From positions 1 through 64,000 of the forward strand of contig JARGOX010000018.1 of the NCBI GenBank assembly GCA_029233925.1: 64,000 nucleotides of DNA, in the 5' to 3' direction. Below the pieces are notes generated by a model that saw nothing but the letters and a program-made list of their open reading frames with translations, was not told the origin of the DNA and did not search any database. Position 1 is the stretch's first letter. Every line of letters starts with the position of its first letter. The position numbers and the translations under genes were made by a program. Of this stretch, positions 34,892-43,504 are shown in pieces. This stretch comes from Rhizobiaceae bacterium. Lineage in GTDB: Bacteria; Pseudomonadota; Alphaproteobacteria; Rhizobiales; Rhizobiaceae.

Positions 34892-35177
34892 GTTGACGCG
34901 AGCCGCAGACCGGGATTTTGAAAAAACCTTTGAGTTCGGCATAGACAGATTTGGATTTACGCAGGCGCTCGACTACCAAAATGGGATGAAAGAGCGATTT
35001 GCCCAATTGGCTGAACAGCCTGATCTTTATCAGGCCGTCGATCACATTCGCAAAGGTTATCGCCGCAGCGTCTATCAGGCACATTCCATATACTACAAAT
35101 TGGATGATGATCTGGTGCTCATCGTCCGCATCCTTGGCCGTGAAGACCCGGAAACATCACTGCCCGATAAGATTTAA
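34878..35177 (+). CDS. parE: ParE-family toxin
   Basis: A 99-residue RelE/ParE-fold protein: opening RYRLTRAADRDFEKTFEFG and core QNGMKERFAQLAEQPDLYQAVDHIRKGYRR then VYQAHSIYYKL. Members inhibit DNA gyrase. It is intact and of normal length, unlike the BrnT toxin 700 bases upstream, so this locus is the functional addiction module of the region. Confidence 0.9.
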   Translation: MARYRLTRAADRDFEKTFEFGIDRFGFTQALDYQNGMKERFAQLAEQPDLYQAVDHIRKGYRRSVYQAHSIYYKLDDDLVLIVRILGREDPETSLPDKI

Positions 35178-35290
35178 TCAGACATGCTGCAATATCGGCG
35201 ACAGTGCCCCGGATCCCTGAATAGCGTTCTGAAGCTGGCGGCGTATAGTTGATTGCGGCGTTTCAAGTTGAACAATTGGATCGAGATTCC

Positions 35291-35375
35291 GGAGAAGCAA
35301 ACGGGGCGGTCTCACACGGTGCGAAAGTGGTGTTTTTCTTGAAGTAAATAAAGGGAATTGAGCAAACCGTCATCT
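35291..35375 (+). repeat. Diverged intergenic repeat (pair with 34338-34413)
   Basis: Copy of the element described at 34338-34413, about two-thirds identical by eye, with the blocks GAGAAGCAAACGGG, CGGTGCGAAAG and GAAGTAAATAAAGGGA. It directly precedes the IS110 remnant, so it may be part of that element's flank. Confidence 0.45.
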
Positions 35376-35386
35376 TTGGATGCCTC

Positions 35387-35497
35387 CTGAGCACGCCGCA
35401 ACTTCTTGCGCACTTCCGGCTGGCCAGCCCGATCAGCACAATGAACCTGAAAAACCGACTTTGCCAAGTTCAACCCGATTGGTATAATGTTGGTCAT
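35387..35497 (-). pseudogene. IS110-family transposase N-terminal fragment
   Basis: Reads MTNIIPIGLNLAKSVFQVHC followed by ADRAGQPEVRKKLRRAQ, the invariant N-terminus of IS110/IS1111 DEDD transposases, in which the Asp of the GxDxAK motif is replaced by Asn (GLNLAK). The frame then loses homology and stops. Only about 37 residues remain of about 340. It marks past insertion beside the parDE locus. Confidence 0.8.
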
Positions 35498-35735
35498 TGC
35501 CGCCTCGTTTTCTGGTTTGCTACGACACAACCCAGTATGGCTCATTTTGAAGTCGTTGGGGCGTCTATACCAACTACCATTAAAAATCCTCATAGCCGCC
35601 TTTGACTGATGCAAAAACGATCCTCTTTGCAACGCTCAAAAAGTACGATCAGCAATGATCCGACAAGCGTAATACAATTTCGCGTTTCTTGAGTAGAGTA
35701 TAATCTGGCTATCCAAAACGATTGAACGTGGTTTT

Positions 35736-36287
35736 ATGAAGAGAGTGCCGCTAATGATTGCTGGACAGATTGCAAATCATTTAACCGAAGATGCGTTATG
35801 CGAGATTTTCGCTGACGCCGTCCGCGATAATCGCGACTTTATGACTTGGCTTCTTGAACAGACAAAATTCGCACCCCACGCGCAGTCCGCTCGCCTGCTA
35901 CACGAGGAACAGATGTCCATCCGGCCCAGAAAGCGTTGGTGGAGACACTGGTGGTGTCACGTAAATGAATTGGAGAAAGACCGCGAAACAGATATTTTTA
36001 TGGTGTTCGAGGCCAATGCCGACCAGCAACCATTTCGCTTTAGTGTGCATGTCGAAAATAAACGCGGCATTGGAAAGTTCGAAAATGGGCAAGCATTTGC
36101 TTACGCCGTTCGCGCAAACCAAATGCTTAATCTTGCAGCCTATTTAAGCCACCACGAATACACGACGATTCTGGTCGCACCAAAACAGTTTGCAGATAAA
36201 TATCCAGCAGACCGCGACTTGTTCGATGTGTTTATTTCCTACCAGAATTTAGCATTGCATCTACCAAGCTATGCACAAAAAAATTAG
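35736..36287 (+). CDS. PD-(D/E)XK-nuclease-like hypothetical protein
   Basis: A 183-residue protein I do not recognise by name. Residues 84-109 show E84-T-D86 and, after 20 residues of strand, H-V-E107-N-K109: the D...ExK arrangement of PD-(D/E)XK nucleases, followed by a conserved-looking GxGKFENGQAFAYAVRANQM segment. An N-terminal helical part with many Trp (RPRKRWWRHWWCHV) precedes it. No obvious ribosome site at 35736; ATG 35754 is an alternative. It stands alone in the accessory region; a defence, repair or restriction-related role is a guess. Confidence 0.6.
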   Translation: MKRVPLMIAGQIANHLTEDALCEIFADAVRDNRDFMTWLLEQTKFAPHAQSARLLHEEQMSIRPRKRWWRHWWCHVNELEKDRETDIFMVFEANADQQPFRFSVHVENKRGIGKFENGQAFAYAVRANQMLNLAAYLSHHEYTTILVAPKQFADKYPADRDLFDVFISYQNLALHLPSYAQKN

Positions 36288-36679
36288 ATCGCAATGCCAA
36301 TAATTTTGCGCCAATATTTTGCGACTACTAAGCCATTGAAATCATACAATAAGGAAAACCGTTGCAAAAAAAATTCTTTTTGCAACGGGTTGATGCTTGA
36401 AACCGAACACTATGACTATATTTCATTTTGTAAGTGCCTCAGGTGTCTAGCATGTCCCACTCGTCGCCAAGTACCCAACGAACAGTGGGCAACTTAACGC
36501 TCAGCATTTCCACTCAGAATCGGTCTAGGGGCCAAGTTCGTCGGGGTGTTGCTCTTCAGCCAACTTCATAGCGGCCATGATACCCGCTTGCCGCCATATA
36601 GCATATATGGGTCGTCAATTTGTCTGCGGCTTCCGTGCCCAATTGCCCTACCCATTATTGTTCCGTTCCAAAATGGACA
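36288..36679. other. Intergenic stretch at right border of accessory region
   Basis: No full gene. A perfect 12-bp hairpin CCGTTGCAAAAA (36359-36370) / TTTTTGCAACGG (36377-36388) lies about 70 bases past the nuclease-like gene; no U-tract follows, so termination is uncertain. Near 36520-36610 the minus strand reads a short open piece ending MAAMKLAEEQHPDELGP that may be a gene fragment of unknown origin. Confidence 0.5.
36359..36388. repeat. Perfect inverted repeat after PD-(D/E)XK-like gene
   Basis: Twelve-base arms CCGTTGCAAAAA and TTTTTGCAACGG around loop AAATTC. Perfect pairing; A/T-rich inner part and G/C outer part. It may end the upstream transcript or be a protein-binding site. Confidence 0.55.
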
Positions 36680-37648
36680 CTACGCAACCGCAACATAGCC
36701 CACCGCTGCAACCAGCATTCTTGTCATGGCGTCCACGTCGCCTGTTTCGACCAATGTCACGGGCGGTGTGCCGAGGCGGCCGGTTGGGTCGACCACGGTC
36801 ATGCCGCGCGCTATGCCTTCGGCCAGTGACACATCGACAGAGGCCTGAATGCTGCTTGTGACAATGGATGGATCGAGCGCAACAGCGGCGGCGAAGGGGT
36901 CGACGAAGCGGAAGACATCGGGGTGGCCGTAGCCCTGTGTGACCGTGCGGGCATGGGCCGCCAGGCCGGTCATGAAGCGCTTTTGCGGGGTGTCGGGCAG
37001 ATCGGCCATACATGCATCATAGGTAGAGCCGGTGATCTTATGGTTCATGCAGGGCTCCCAGGGCACGACGATTGTCCGGATTTTCGTGGCAAAGACGATT
37101 TTTGCGGCTTCCGGGTCGGCGAAGACGTTGAACTCGGCAGCCGGGGTCGTATTGCCGCGTCCATGGAGTGTGCCGCCCATGATGGTGAGTTGGCCCAGGC
37201 CCTGGATGATGAGGGGATCGATGGTGATGGCGCGGGCGAGATTGGTCATCGGGCCGATCATCAGCAGGTCGACCTTTTCGCCGGCAGCGGCGGCTTTGCC
37301 CAGCGTTTTGACGAGATAGCCGATGGCATCGTCACTGGCGGGCCGGGCTGTAACATTGGGTCGCGCAACGCCGCCCAGACCATCTTCACCATGGATCTGG
37401 CGGGCATCAACCGTGGCCTGCTTCAGGGGTTTGTCGGCCCCCATGTGGACGGGAATATCAGCGCGCGCGATGGCCAGGGTGGTCAGCACATTGTCCGTCG
37501 CCTGATGCAGGCCGACATTGCCGAACAGGGTGGTGATGGCCATGGGGGGCCGTCCGCCGGCAATCAGCATCATCAGCGCCTGGGCGTCGTCAACGCCGCC
37601 ATCGGTATCGACGATCAGGGGGTTCATCGGCATCGTTCCAACGGGCAT
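36680..37648 (-). CDS. Nucleoside hydrolase (inosine/uridine-preferring family)
   Basis: A 322-residue enzyme that splits ribonucleosides into base and ribose. The calcium-binding DTDGGVDD motif is at 14-21, with the expected downstream GPMTNLARAI and EFNVFADPEAA stretches (substrate and metal contacts). ATG 37648 overlaps the deaminase stop by one base with a GGTGG site. ATGs at 37633 and 37627 are possible but less well placed. Operon partner is the adenine deaminase-like gene, and a nucleoside or base importer is divergent, so purine salvage is the natural reading. Confidence 0.9.
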   Translation of the reverse strand: MPVGTMPMNPLIVDTDGGVDDAQALMMLIAGGRPPMAITTLFGNVGLHQATDNVLTTLAIARADIPVHMGADKPLKQATVDARQIHGEDGLGGVARPNVTARPASDDAIGYLVKTLGKAAAAGEKVDLLMIGPMTNLARAITIDPLIIQGLGQLTIMGGTLHGRGNTTPAAEFNVFADPEAAKIVFATKIRTIVVPWEPCMNHKITGSTYDACMADLPDTPQKRFMTGLAAHARTVTQGYGHPDVFRFVDPFAAAVALDPSIVTSSIQASVDVSLAEGIARGMTVVDPTGRLGTPPVTLVETGDVDAMTRMLVAAVGYVAVA

Positions 37649-39489
37649 CAAAAGACCACCGGGTGTGTCTCACCCGTGGCGACATGGACGAGCCCTTGCG
37701 GGGCATGATCGCTGGGCGCGACCAGATTCCAGCGCCAGGGCGAACAGGTGAGCGTCGCCACCGCAAGGCGCTCGGGGAAACCCGGCTGCCAGCGCGGATG
37801 AAAGCTCGGCTCATACATCCAGTCGACCTTGTCGGCAGCGGCGTAAAGCGCCTGCATTTCGGCGTCATTGGCCTCTGCCGGACGACAGGTCATCAGGCCG
37901 GCGATTTCGTAGCGAACGCGCGCCACAACCACGCCGCGATGCACCAGAACCCAGCCGCCGCCCATCTTTGCAAGCGCATTCACACATTGCGCCATGGCAG
38001 CGTCGGAGGAACCAACGCACCAGATATTATGCTTGTCGTGGCCCATGGAGCAGGCCAACGCCGTATCCGGGTCACGCGGACCGCAGCCAATCCAGAACAT
38101 TTTTGAAACAGCGCCCTTGCCCGAGTAGCGGTCGACAATGGAAAATTTGGTGATATTGCGATCCGCGTCCCTCTGAACCAGCCCCTCAGTCACCGGCAGT
38201 TCCATGGTCAGAAAGTCATCGGTCCAGTGAAAGGGGCGCAGGATCGCGGCCTGCATGGTGTCTCGGCCGGGTTCGGCGGCAATGGCGAAGTCGGCGGCGG
38301 ACAATTCGCGGCCGATATGAATGGTCTTTGTGGCCCAGTCGGGCCAATCGATTTTCGGCACCTGCGGCAGATAGCGGGTTCCCTCGGACACCTGGTTCCC
38401 ATCGGCCCAGACCTCGGCAATGTCAAACCGGTCCATATCCGACAGGAGCACCAAGTCGGCAAAACGTCCGGGCGCCAGTGAGCCGACCCAGGGGGTCAGC
38501 CGCATGTGGCGGGCCGGATTGATGGTTGCCAGTTGGACGGCAATTTCGGGAGAGAGGCCGGCCTTGATCGCCACCCGGATATTGTGATCCGTGGCGCCCA
38601 GTTTCAGCGTGTCCGATGCGCTGCGGTCATCGGTGGTCACGGCGACCTGTGACCAGTCTTCGAGGCCGCGCTCGAGCAGTCCGGCAATGATCTCGGGCAT
38701 GGTGTGCACCCGGATTTCGATGAACAGGCCGTGGCGCAGTTTTTCCCAGGCCTCCTGCGCCGTCCAGGCTTCGTGATCGGAGGCGATGCCGGAGGCGGCA
38801 AAGGCGTTGATGCCGGGCAGGTCGCGGATACCGGCGGCGTGGCCCTCGACGACAGCGCGGGCCGCAAAGGTCGCCTCGATCATCGACCAGAGGCGCTCAT
38901 GCGCCGGATTGTCGGCGTCGCGCACGGCCGGCCAGTCCATCACCTCGTCCAGTCCGGCTGTCATCAGGCTGTCCTGCAAAAACCGGCTTTGATCCGCGCC
39001 ATCCAGATGCGCGCCGTGTTCCCAGGCGGTCGGCGGAACAGCGGAACCGGGCAGCGGGAATATTTTCAGCGGCGAGCCTGCCTTTCGTGCGGCAAGCCAG
39101 AAATCCAGCGTATGGCGCGGCGCCACATTTGAAAATTCGTGGCTGGCTTCGCAGGTCCATGTGTTGCCGCGCGGCAGCACCAGTGCCGCCTCCCATTCGG
39201 GGGTAATATGCGAGCTTTCAATATGTTTGTGCACTTCGCCCAGCCCCGGCACGGCGCTGAAGGCGCTGCGATCAACGGTCTCCTGCGCCGATCCGGTAAA
39301 GCTGCCCCTTGCCCCCAGAAAGGCAACGCGTCCCTTGCAAAAGGCAATTTCGGCATCATCAATCCATGTGCGCGAACCGGTATCGAGAATCCGGCCCACA
39401 CGCACCAGCCTGTCCGCCGGGGCGCGACCCAGAGCCACCTGAATCAGGTCTTTTCGAATGGCGCTTTCGCCCCTGGCGGAGATATTCAT
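37648..39489 (-). CDS. Adenine deaminase-like amidohydrolase
   Basis: A 613-residue enzyme of the adenine deaminase (Ade/YerA) type. Metal residues H87-x-H89 in PGLGEVHKHIESSHITPEW, H117 in EASHEFSNV, a central SDHEA segment and a C-terminal Ade domain (MGGGWVLVHRGVVVARV). The usual FIDTHVHIESS is altered to GEVHKHIESS, so substrate scope may differ from plain adenine. It would make hypoxanthine from adenine released by the adjacent nucleoside hydrolase. ATG 39489 is used; a TTG at 39504 is possible. Confidence 0.82.
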   Translation of the reverse strand: MNISARGESAIRKDLIQVALGRAPADRLVRVGRILDTGSRTWIDDAEIAFCKGRVAFLGARGSFTGSAQETVDRSAFSAVPGLGEVHKHIESSHITPEWEAALVLPRGNTWTCEASHEFSNVAPRHTLDFWLAARKAGSPLKIFPLPGSAVPPTAWEHGAHLDGADQSRFLQDSLMTAGLDEVMDWPAVRDADNPAHERLWSMIEATFAARAVVEGHAAGIRDLPGINAFAASGIASDHEAWTAQEAWEKLRHGLFIEIRVHTMPEIIAGLLERGLEDWSQVAVTTDDRSASDTLKLGATDHNIRVAIKAGLSPEIAVQLATINPARHMRLTPWVGSLAPGRFADLVLLSDMDRFDIAEVWADGNQVSEGTRYLPQVPKIDWPDWATKTIHIGRELSAADFAIAAEPGRDTMQAAILRPFHWTDDFLTMELPVTEGLVQRDADRNITKFSIVDRYSGKGAVSKMFWIGCGPRDPDTALACSMGHDKHNIWCVGSSDAAMAQCVNALAKMGGGWVLVHRGVVVARVRYEIAGLMTCRPAEANDAEMQALYAAADKVDWMYEPSFHPRWQPGFPERLAVATLTCSPWRWNLVAPSDHAPQGLVHVATGETHPVVF

Positions 39490-39682
39490 GTCCGGTTCGC
39501 TCAATGAAGCACCTTTTGTGACCCTGCATTCCTGCCGATGGAACATGAAATGCCACAGTCAAAGCCGGTTTGCCAACGCGGATTCGCACCGCCTATGGGC
39601 AGTTTTGGCCAAATGGCCCATTTCAGTGGTATTTTAGGGTTGAAATTTGAAACCTGACTTGACTATCCGTCAACAGCATCGG

Positions 39683-39700
39683 TAGGCTCAGGCAAGCCTA
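39683..39700 (+). promoter_or_regulatory. Leader hairpin upstream of the importer operon
   Basis: Stem TAGGCT (39683-39688) / AGCCTA (39695-39700), loop CAGGCA, followed by TTTTCTCCC, thus terminator-shaped, located 28 bases before the binding-protein start. A -35-like TTGACT (39659-39664) lies just upstream and could alternatively use TAGGCT as its -10. It may be attenuation in a short leader or chance overlap with the promoter. Confidence 0.35.
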
Positions 39701-39728
39701 TTTTCTCCCAATAAGCAGGATTTGAGTC

Positions 39729-40748
39729 ATGAAAGCACTTCTTACGTCCAGTGTGTTGTTTTTCGCATTGTCGGCCGGCGTTGCCCAGGCCAAGGACACC
39801 TTCACCATTTCATGGTGGGGCTACAATGGCGAAAAGCTGAACGCCAATATCATCGAGCCGTTCAAGGCCATGTGTGATTGCGATATCGAGTTCGAAACCG
39901 GCAACAATGCCGACCGCCTGAACAAGCTGGTCGTGCGCAAGGGTGAAGGCATCGATGTCATTTTTCTGACCGACAGCTATTCGCAAATCGGCGTTGAAAA
40001 GAACATTTTCCAGAAGGTTGACCGGGCCAAGGTTCCCAATATCGAAAAACTCTATGATCTGGCCCAGGCACCCCAGGGCGAATATGGTCCGGCCTATTCC
40101 ATCGGTCGTGTTTCCATTGTTTATGATGCGGACAAGGTTGCTCCGATCACCAGCTGGAACGATCTGTGGCGCGAAGACCTGGCCAATTCCGTGACCCTGC
40201 CCGGCATTACCACAACAGCCGGCCCGATGATGGTGCTGCGCGGCGCTGCGCATGCCGGTGTCGATGCCTATACGGACACCGACGCTGCCTTTGCCGCCAT
40301 TGAAGAAATGAAGCCCAATATCGTCAAGAACTACAATACGGGTTCGGAAATGGTGAACCTGATCTCCACCGGCGAGGCAACTGTTGCCGTGGCGCAGGAC
40401 TTTACCTTTGCTTCGCTGACGGCCGCTGTGCCCAGCATGGTCAACGCCAAGCTGACCGATGGCGATATCGCCACGCTCAATACGATCAACATTCCGACAG
40501 GCGCCAAACATGTCGATCTGGCCCACAAGTTCATCAACTTTGTTCTGTCGACAGAAGTGCAGACCATTGAAGCCAAACAGGGTGTGGATGCGCCGGTCAA
40601 CAAGGATGTCGTCCTGACGCCGGAAGAAGCGGCCATCTGGACCTATGGACCGGAAGCAATTTCCAGCCTGAACCGTGTCGACTATGGCAAGCTGAATGCT
40701 GCCAAGGTTGACTGGATCGACCGTTGGAACGAAATCTTCGGTTCGTAA
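39729..40748 (+). CDS. PotD-type ABC transporter substrate-binding protein
   Basis: A 339-residue periplasmic protein with a clear signal peptide (MKALLTSSVLFFALSAGVAQA, cut near 21; shown as its halves in the family pattern) and the polyamine/iron-type family-1 binding fold: FTISWWGYNGEKLNANIIEPF, then GIDVIFLTDSYSQIG and YGPAYSIGRVSIVYD. It is first of a four-gene importer. Neighbours suggest a purine base or nucleoside-derived amine as ligand, but polyamines are the family default. AGGA upstream of ATG. Confidence 0.87.
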   Translation: MKALLTSSVLFFALSAGVAQAKDTFTISWWGYNGEKLNANIIEPFKAMCDCDIEFETGNNADRLNKLVVRKGEGIDVIFLTDSYSQIGVEKNIFQKVDRAKVPNIEKLYDLAQAPQGEYGPAYSIGRVSIVYDADKVAPITSWNDLWREDLANSVTLPGITTTAGPMMVLRGAAHAGVDAYTDTDAAFAAIEEMKPNIVKNYNTGSEMVNLISTGEATVAVAQDFTFASLTAAVPSMVNAKLTDGDIATLNTINIPTGAKHVDLAHKFINFVLSTEVQTIEAKQGVDAPVNKDVVLTPEEAAIWTYGPEAISSLNRVDYGKLNAAKVDWIDRWNEIFGS

Positions 40749-40753
40749 GGGGC

Positions 40754-40807
40754 GCCGCCAAGGCGGCTTGATTTGAAGACTTCTGCGGGGTGGCACACGG
40801 CCACCCC
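40754..40807 (+). terminator. Two hairpins after the binding-protein gene
   Basis: GCCGCC-AA-GGCGGC (40754-40767) and GGGGTGGC-ACACG-GCCACCCC (40787-40807) both lie between the binding-protein stop and the permease start (40826). Neither has a strong T-tract. Likely roles are RNA stabilisation or partial termination so that the binding protein is made in excess. Confidence 0.65.
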
Positions 40808-40825
40808 CATCTGGAAAGCTGCAGC

Positions 40826-41653
40826 ATGACCTTTCGTCAGCCCGGCTGGTTGCTCGTCTTGCCCGCCACATTGGCGGTCGCAATGTTTCTGGGCATACCC
40901 GTGTTTGATACATTCTCGACCACGTTTACCGACAGCACGGGGTTTTTGTCGAATTACGAGAAATTTTTCACCAGCCGGTTTCGCCGCGCTGTCCTGTGGC
41001 GCACCACCGAAATTGCGCTGATCACCATGATCGCATCCCTGCTGATCGGTTTTGCAACGGCCTATGTGGTGTCGCGTGCGCCCAAGAAGCTGAAAAGCCT
41101 GCTGATCATCATTGCCGTCTTTCCGCTGTTGACCGGTGTTGTCGTGCGCTCGTTTGCCTGGCTGGTCATTCTCGGCAAGAACGGCATTCTCAATCAGATT
41201 TTGCTGTCGGTGGGCGTCATCGCCGAACCGCTGTCCATGCTCTATACCGAGGGCGCGGTGATCGTCGCGATGGTCTATCTGTTCGTGCCCCTGATGATCC
41301 TGACGATTGTCGGGGTGCTTGAAGGCATTCCCGAAGATCTGCTGCAGGCCTCCGCCTCGCTGGGGGCAACGCCCTTTGCGACCTTCTGGCAGGTTGTCTT
41401 CCCGCTGGCCATGCCGGGACTGATCGTCGGTGCGGTTCTGGTCTTTACCGGTTCGTTTACCTCCTATGCGACGCCGCAGCTTCTGGGCGGGGAACAACAG
41501 ATGATGATGGGCACATTCCTGCGGCAACGCGCCATGGTCACCTTCGACTGGACCGGCGCCTCGACCATTGCGGCGATCATGACCGTCGTCACAATTATCA
41601 TCGTTCTTGCAATGGGCCGCGTTGCACGTCGCCTCAATCCGGCGGCTGTCTGA
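40826..41653 (+). CDS. PotB-type ABC transporter permease
   Basis: A 275-residue inner-membrane permease: N-terminal helix LLVLPATLAVAMFLGIPVF, about six transmembrane segments, and an EAA-type loop EGIPEDLLQASASLGATPFATFWQVVFPLAMPG (centre near residue 180). ATG 40826 follows GGAAAG. Its stop overlaps the next start by one base (TGATG). Confidence 0.9.
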   Translation: MTFRQPGWLLVLPATLAVAMFLGIPVFDTFSTTFTDSTGFLSNYEKFFTSRFRRAVLWRTTEIALITMIASLLIGFATAYVVSRAPKKLKSLLIIIAVFPLLTGVVVRSFAWLVILGKNGILNQILLSVGVIAEPLSMLYTEGAVIVAMVYLFVPLMILTIVGVLEGIPEDLLQASASLGATPFATFWQVVFPLAMPGLIVGAVLVFTGSFTSYATPQLLGGEQQMMMGTFLRQRAMVTFDWTGASTIAAIMTVVTIIIVLAMGRVARRLNPAAV

Positions 41654-42441
41654 TGCACACAAGACCACACCCTGTCCTGATCGGCTTTGCCTGCCTGGTG
41701 TTTTTCTTCCTGCTGGCGCCGCTGGTGATCATCATCGGCGCTTCGGTTTCCGATACGTCCTTTCTCACCTTTCCGCCGCAGGGGCTGACCCTGCACTGGT
41801 ATGAGAATATTTTTGAGGTTTCGGCATTCAAGCGCACCATGGTGACGAGCTTTATCCTGGCTGTCACCGGCACAAGCCTGTCGCTGATCGTCGGTATTCC
41901 CGCCGCCTACGCGCTCAATCGCTATAGGGTGCAATTGCCGAGTTTCCTGTCGACTGTCTTCGTGCTGCCTATCCTCGTGCCTGAAATCGTTCTCGGGTTT
42001 TCCCTGATGAAAACCGTGACAACGGCGATGGGATTCCCGATTTTTGTGTCCCTGGTGATCGGCCATGCGCTGCTGGTGCTGCCCTATTGCGTGCGGGTCG
42101 TCTCGGCGGCGCTGTCGTCCTTTGATTTTTCCATCGAAGAAGCGGCCGTTTCGCTCGGGTGCCCGCGGTGGAAAGCCTTTTTCATCATCGTTCTGCCCAA
42201 TGTGCGGGCCGGTGTCATTGCCGCCTTTATCCTGGCGCTGATCACCTCGATCAATGATGTCTCGATTTCCCTGTTTCTCACCGGACCTGGTATCTCAACC
42301 CTGCCGATCCAGCTTCTGGCCCATATGGAGCAGTTCTTCGACCCCACCATCGCTTCCGTTTCCGTGCTTTTGATGCTCGTGACGGTGGGTGTGATGGCGG
42401 TTGTCGAACTGACGCTGGGTCTCACCTTTCTGACGAAATGA
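41653..42441 (+). CDS. PotC-type ABC transporter permease
   Basis: A 262-residue permease, partner of the PotB-type protein, with six transmembrane segments and the EAA loop SIEEAAVSLGCPRWKAFFIIVLPNVRAG. A helix-rich N-terminus (GFACLVFFFLLAPLVIIIGAS) anchors it. It is coupled to the upstream permease and followed four bases later by the ATPase. Confidence 0.9.
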   Translation: MHTRPHPVLIGFACLVFFFLLAPLVIIIGASVSDTSFLTFPPQGLTLHWYENIFEVSAFKRTMVTSFILAVTGTSLSLIVGIPAAYALNRYRVQLPSFLSTVFVLPILVPEIVLGFSLMKTVTTAMGFPIFVSLVIGHALLVLPYCVRVVSAALSSFDFSIEEAAVSLGCPRWKAFFIIVLPNVRAGVIAAFILALITSINDVSISLFLTGPGISTLPIQLLAHMEQFFDPTIASVSVLLMLVTVGVMAVVELTLGLTFLTK

Positions 42442-42445
42442 CACC

Positions 42446-43504
42446 ATGACAGTCTCACTCACCCTTTCCGGCATTACCGCCCATTACGGCACGACAAAAG
42501 TGCTTGAGGACCTGTCGCTGCATGTCGCCGAAGGCGAGCTTGTTTCGCTGCTCGGCGCATCGGGCTGCGGCAAGACAACGACACTTCGGCTGGTCGCCGG
42601 TTTTCTGCGGCCAACGGCCGGTTCCATTCATCTGGGTGATCGCGACCTGACGCGCCTGCCCGCGCACGCCCGTGACATCGGCCTGGTGTTTCAAAATTAT
42701 GCGCTGTTTCCGCATCTGTCGATCCGCGACAATGTCGCCTTCGGATTGAAGCAACGCGGTATCGGGTCGACCGCGCGAGCCAGACAGGCCGATGAAATGC
42801 TGGAGCGTGTCGGGCTCAATGCCCTGGCCGATCGCACCCCTGATGCCCTGTCGGGCGGGCAGAAGCAGCGGGTGGCGCTGGCGCGGGCGCTGGTCATCGA
42901 TCCCCCTTTGTTGATGTTCGATGAGCCGCTTTCAAACCTTGATGCCAAATTGCGGGTCGAGATGCGGGTGGAAATTCGCCGGCTGCAGCGCGACAATGGT
43001 CGCACGGCGCTCTATGTGACGCACGATCAGGAAGAAGCCTTTTCGATTTCCGACCGGGTGGCGATCATGAATGCCGGCCGTATCCTGCAACTGGATGTGC
43101 CCGAGGTGCTCTATTCAAAGCCCGCCAATGCCTTTGTGGCCAATTTCGTCGGTTTTGAAAACATCATCTCCCTGCGCGCGGTCGGTGAGGCCGATGATTG
43201 CCTGACTGCCGAAATGGCCGGCGGCGCGATATTGAAACTGCCGAAGGAGCGTTATGAGCAGCCCGGGCAGGACTTTTTGTTTGCAACGCGCCCCGATGGT
43301 CTGCTGGTGGCCCGTTCAGGCGATGGCATTCCCGCAAAATTGGGTTTGCGCACCTATCTGGGCCGCGCCTATCAGTATCGCTGTGAAACCGCAGCGGGCG
43401 AGATTATCGCCAATGGTCCCCTGTCCGATCCTCTGGAGCCGGGGACAGATGCCTTCCTGATACCGCAGCATGATCAATGTGCCGTTCTTCCGGTCGAAGC
43501 ATGA
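42446..43504 (+). CDS. PotA-type ABC transporter ATPase
   Basis: A 352-residue ATPase. Walker A GASGCGKTT near 37-45, Q-loop FQNYALFPHL, signature LSGGQKQRVALARAL, Walker B LMFDEPLSNLD, and a switch His in THDQEEAFS. A C-terminal TOBE-like domain (RTYLGRAYQYR) is present as in PotA. Overlaps the downstream deaminase gene by four bases, linking import with deamination. Confidence 0.92.
   Translation: MTVSLTLSGITAHYGTTKVLEDLSLHVAEGELVSLLGASGCGKTTTLRLVAGFLRPTAGSIHLGDRDLTRLPAHARDIGLVFQNYALFPHLSIRDNVAFGLKQRGIGSTARARQADEMLERVGLNALADRTPDALSGGQKQRVALARALVIDPPLLMFDEPLSNLDAKLRVEMRVEIRRLQRDNGRTALYVTHDQEEAFSISDRVAIMNAGRILQLDVPEVLYSKPANAFVANFVGFENIISLRAVGEADDCLTAEMAGGAILKLPKERYEQPGQDFLFATRPDGLLVARSGDGIPAKLGLRTYLGRAYQYRCETAAGEIIANGPLSDPLEPGTDAFLIPQHDQCAVLPVEA

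Larger units (their letters stand above)
35178..35735. other. Intergenic stretch with IS110 stub
   Basis: The only coding trace is the transposase fragment at 35387-35497. Upstream of it (35500-35640, minus strand) is its non-coding left flank. A diverged repeat copy sits at 35291-35375. The segment right of it (35640-35735) is A+T rich and holds the likely promoter of the PD-(D/E)XK-like gene. Confidence 0.5.

Noticed and set aside
36294-36497. 67-codon plus-strand frame after the nuclease-like gene
   Set aside because: No ribosome site, spans the perfect hairpin, and composition is that of A+T-rich intergenic DNA.
29248-36679. CRISPR array or retron in the accessory region
   Set aside because: No regular direct repeats with unique spacers, no cas or reverse-transcriptase gene; only two-copy dispersed repeats were seen.
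29248-36679. Complete prophage or integrative element
   Set aside because: No integrase, relaxase, capsid or terminase gene; XRE/ImmA alone does not prove one.
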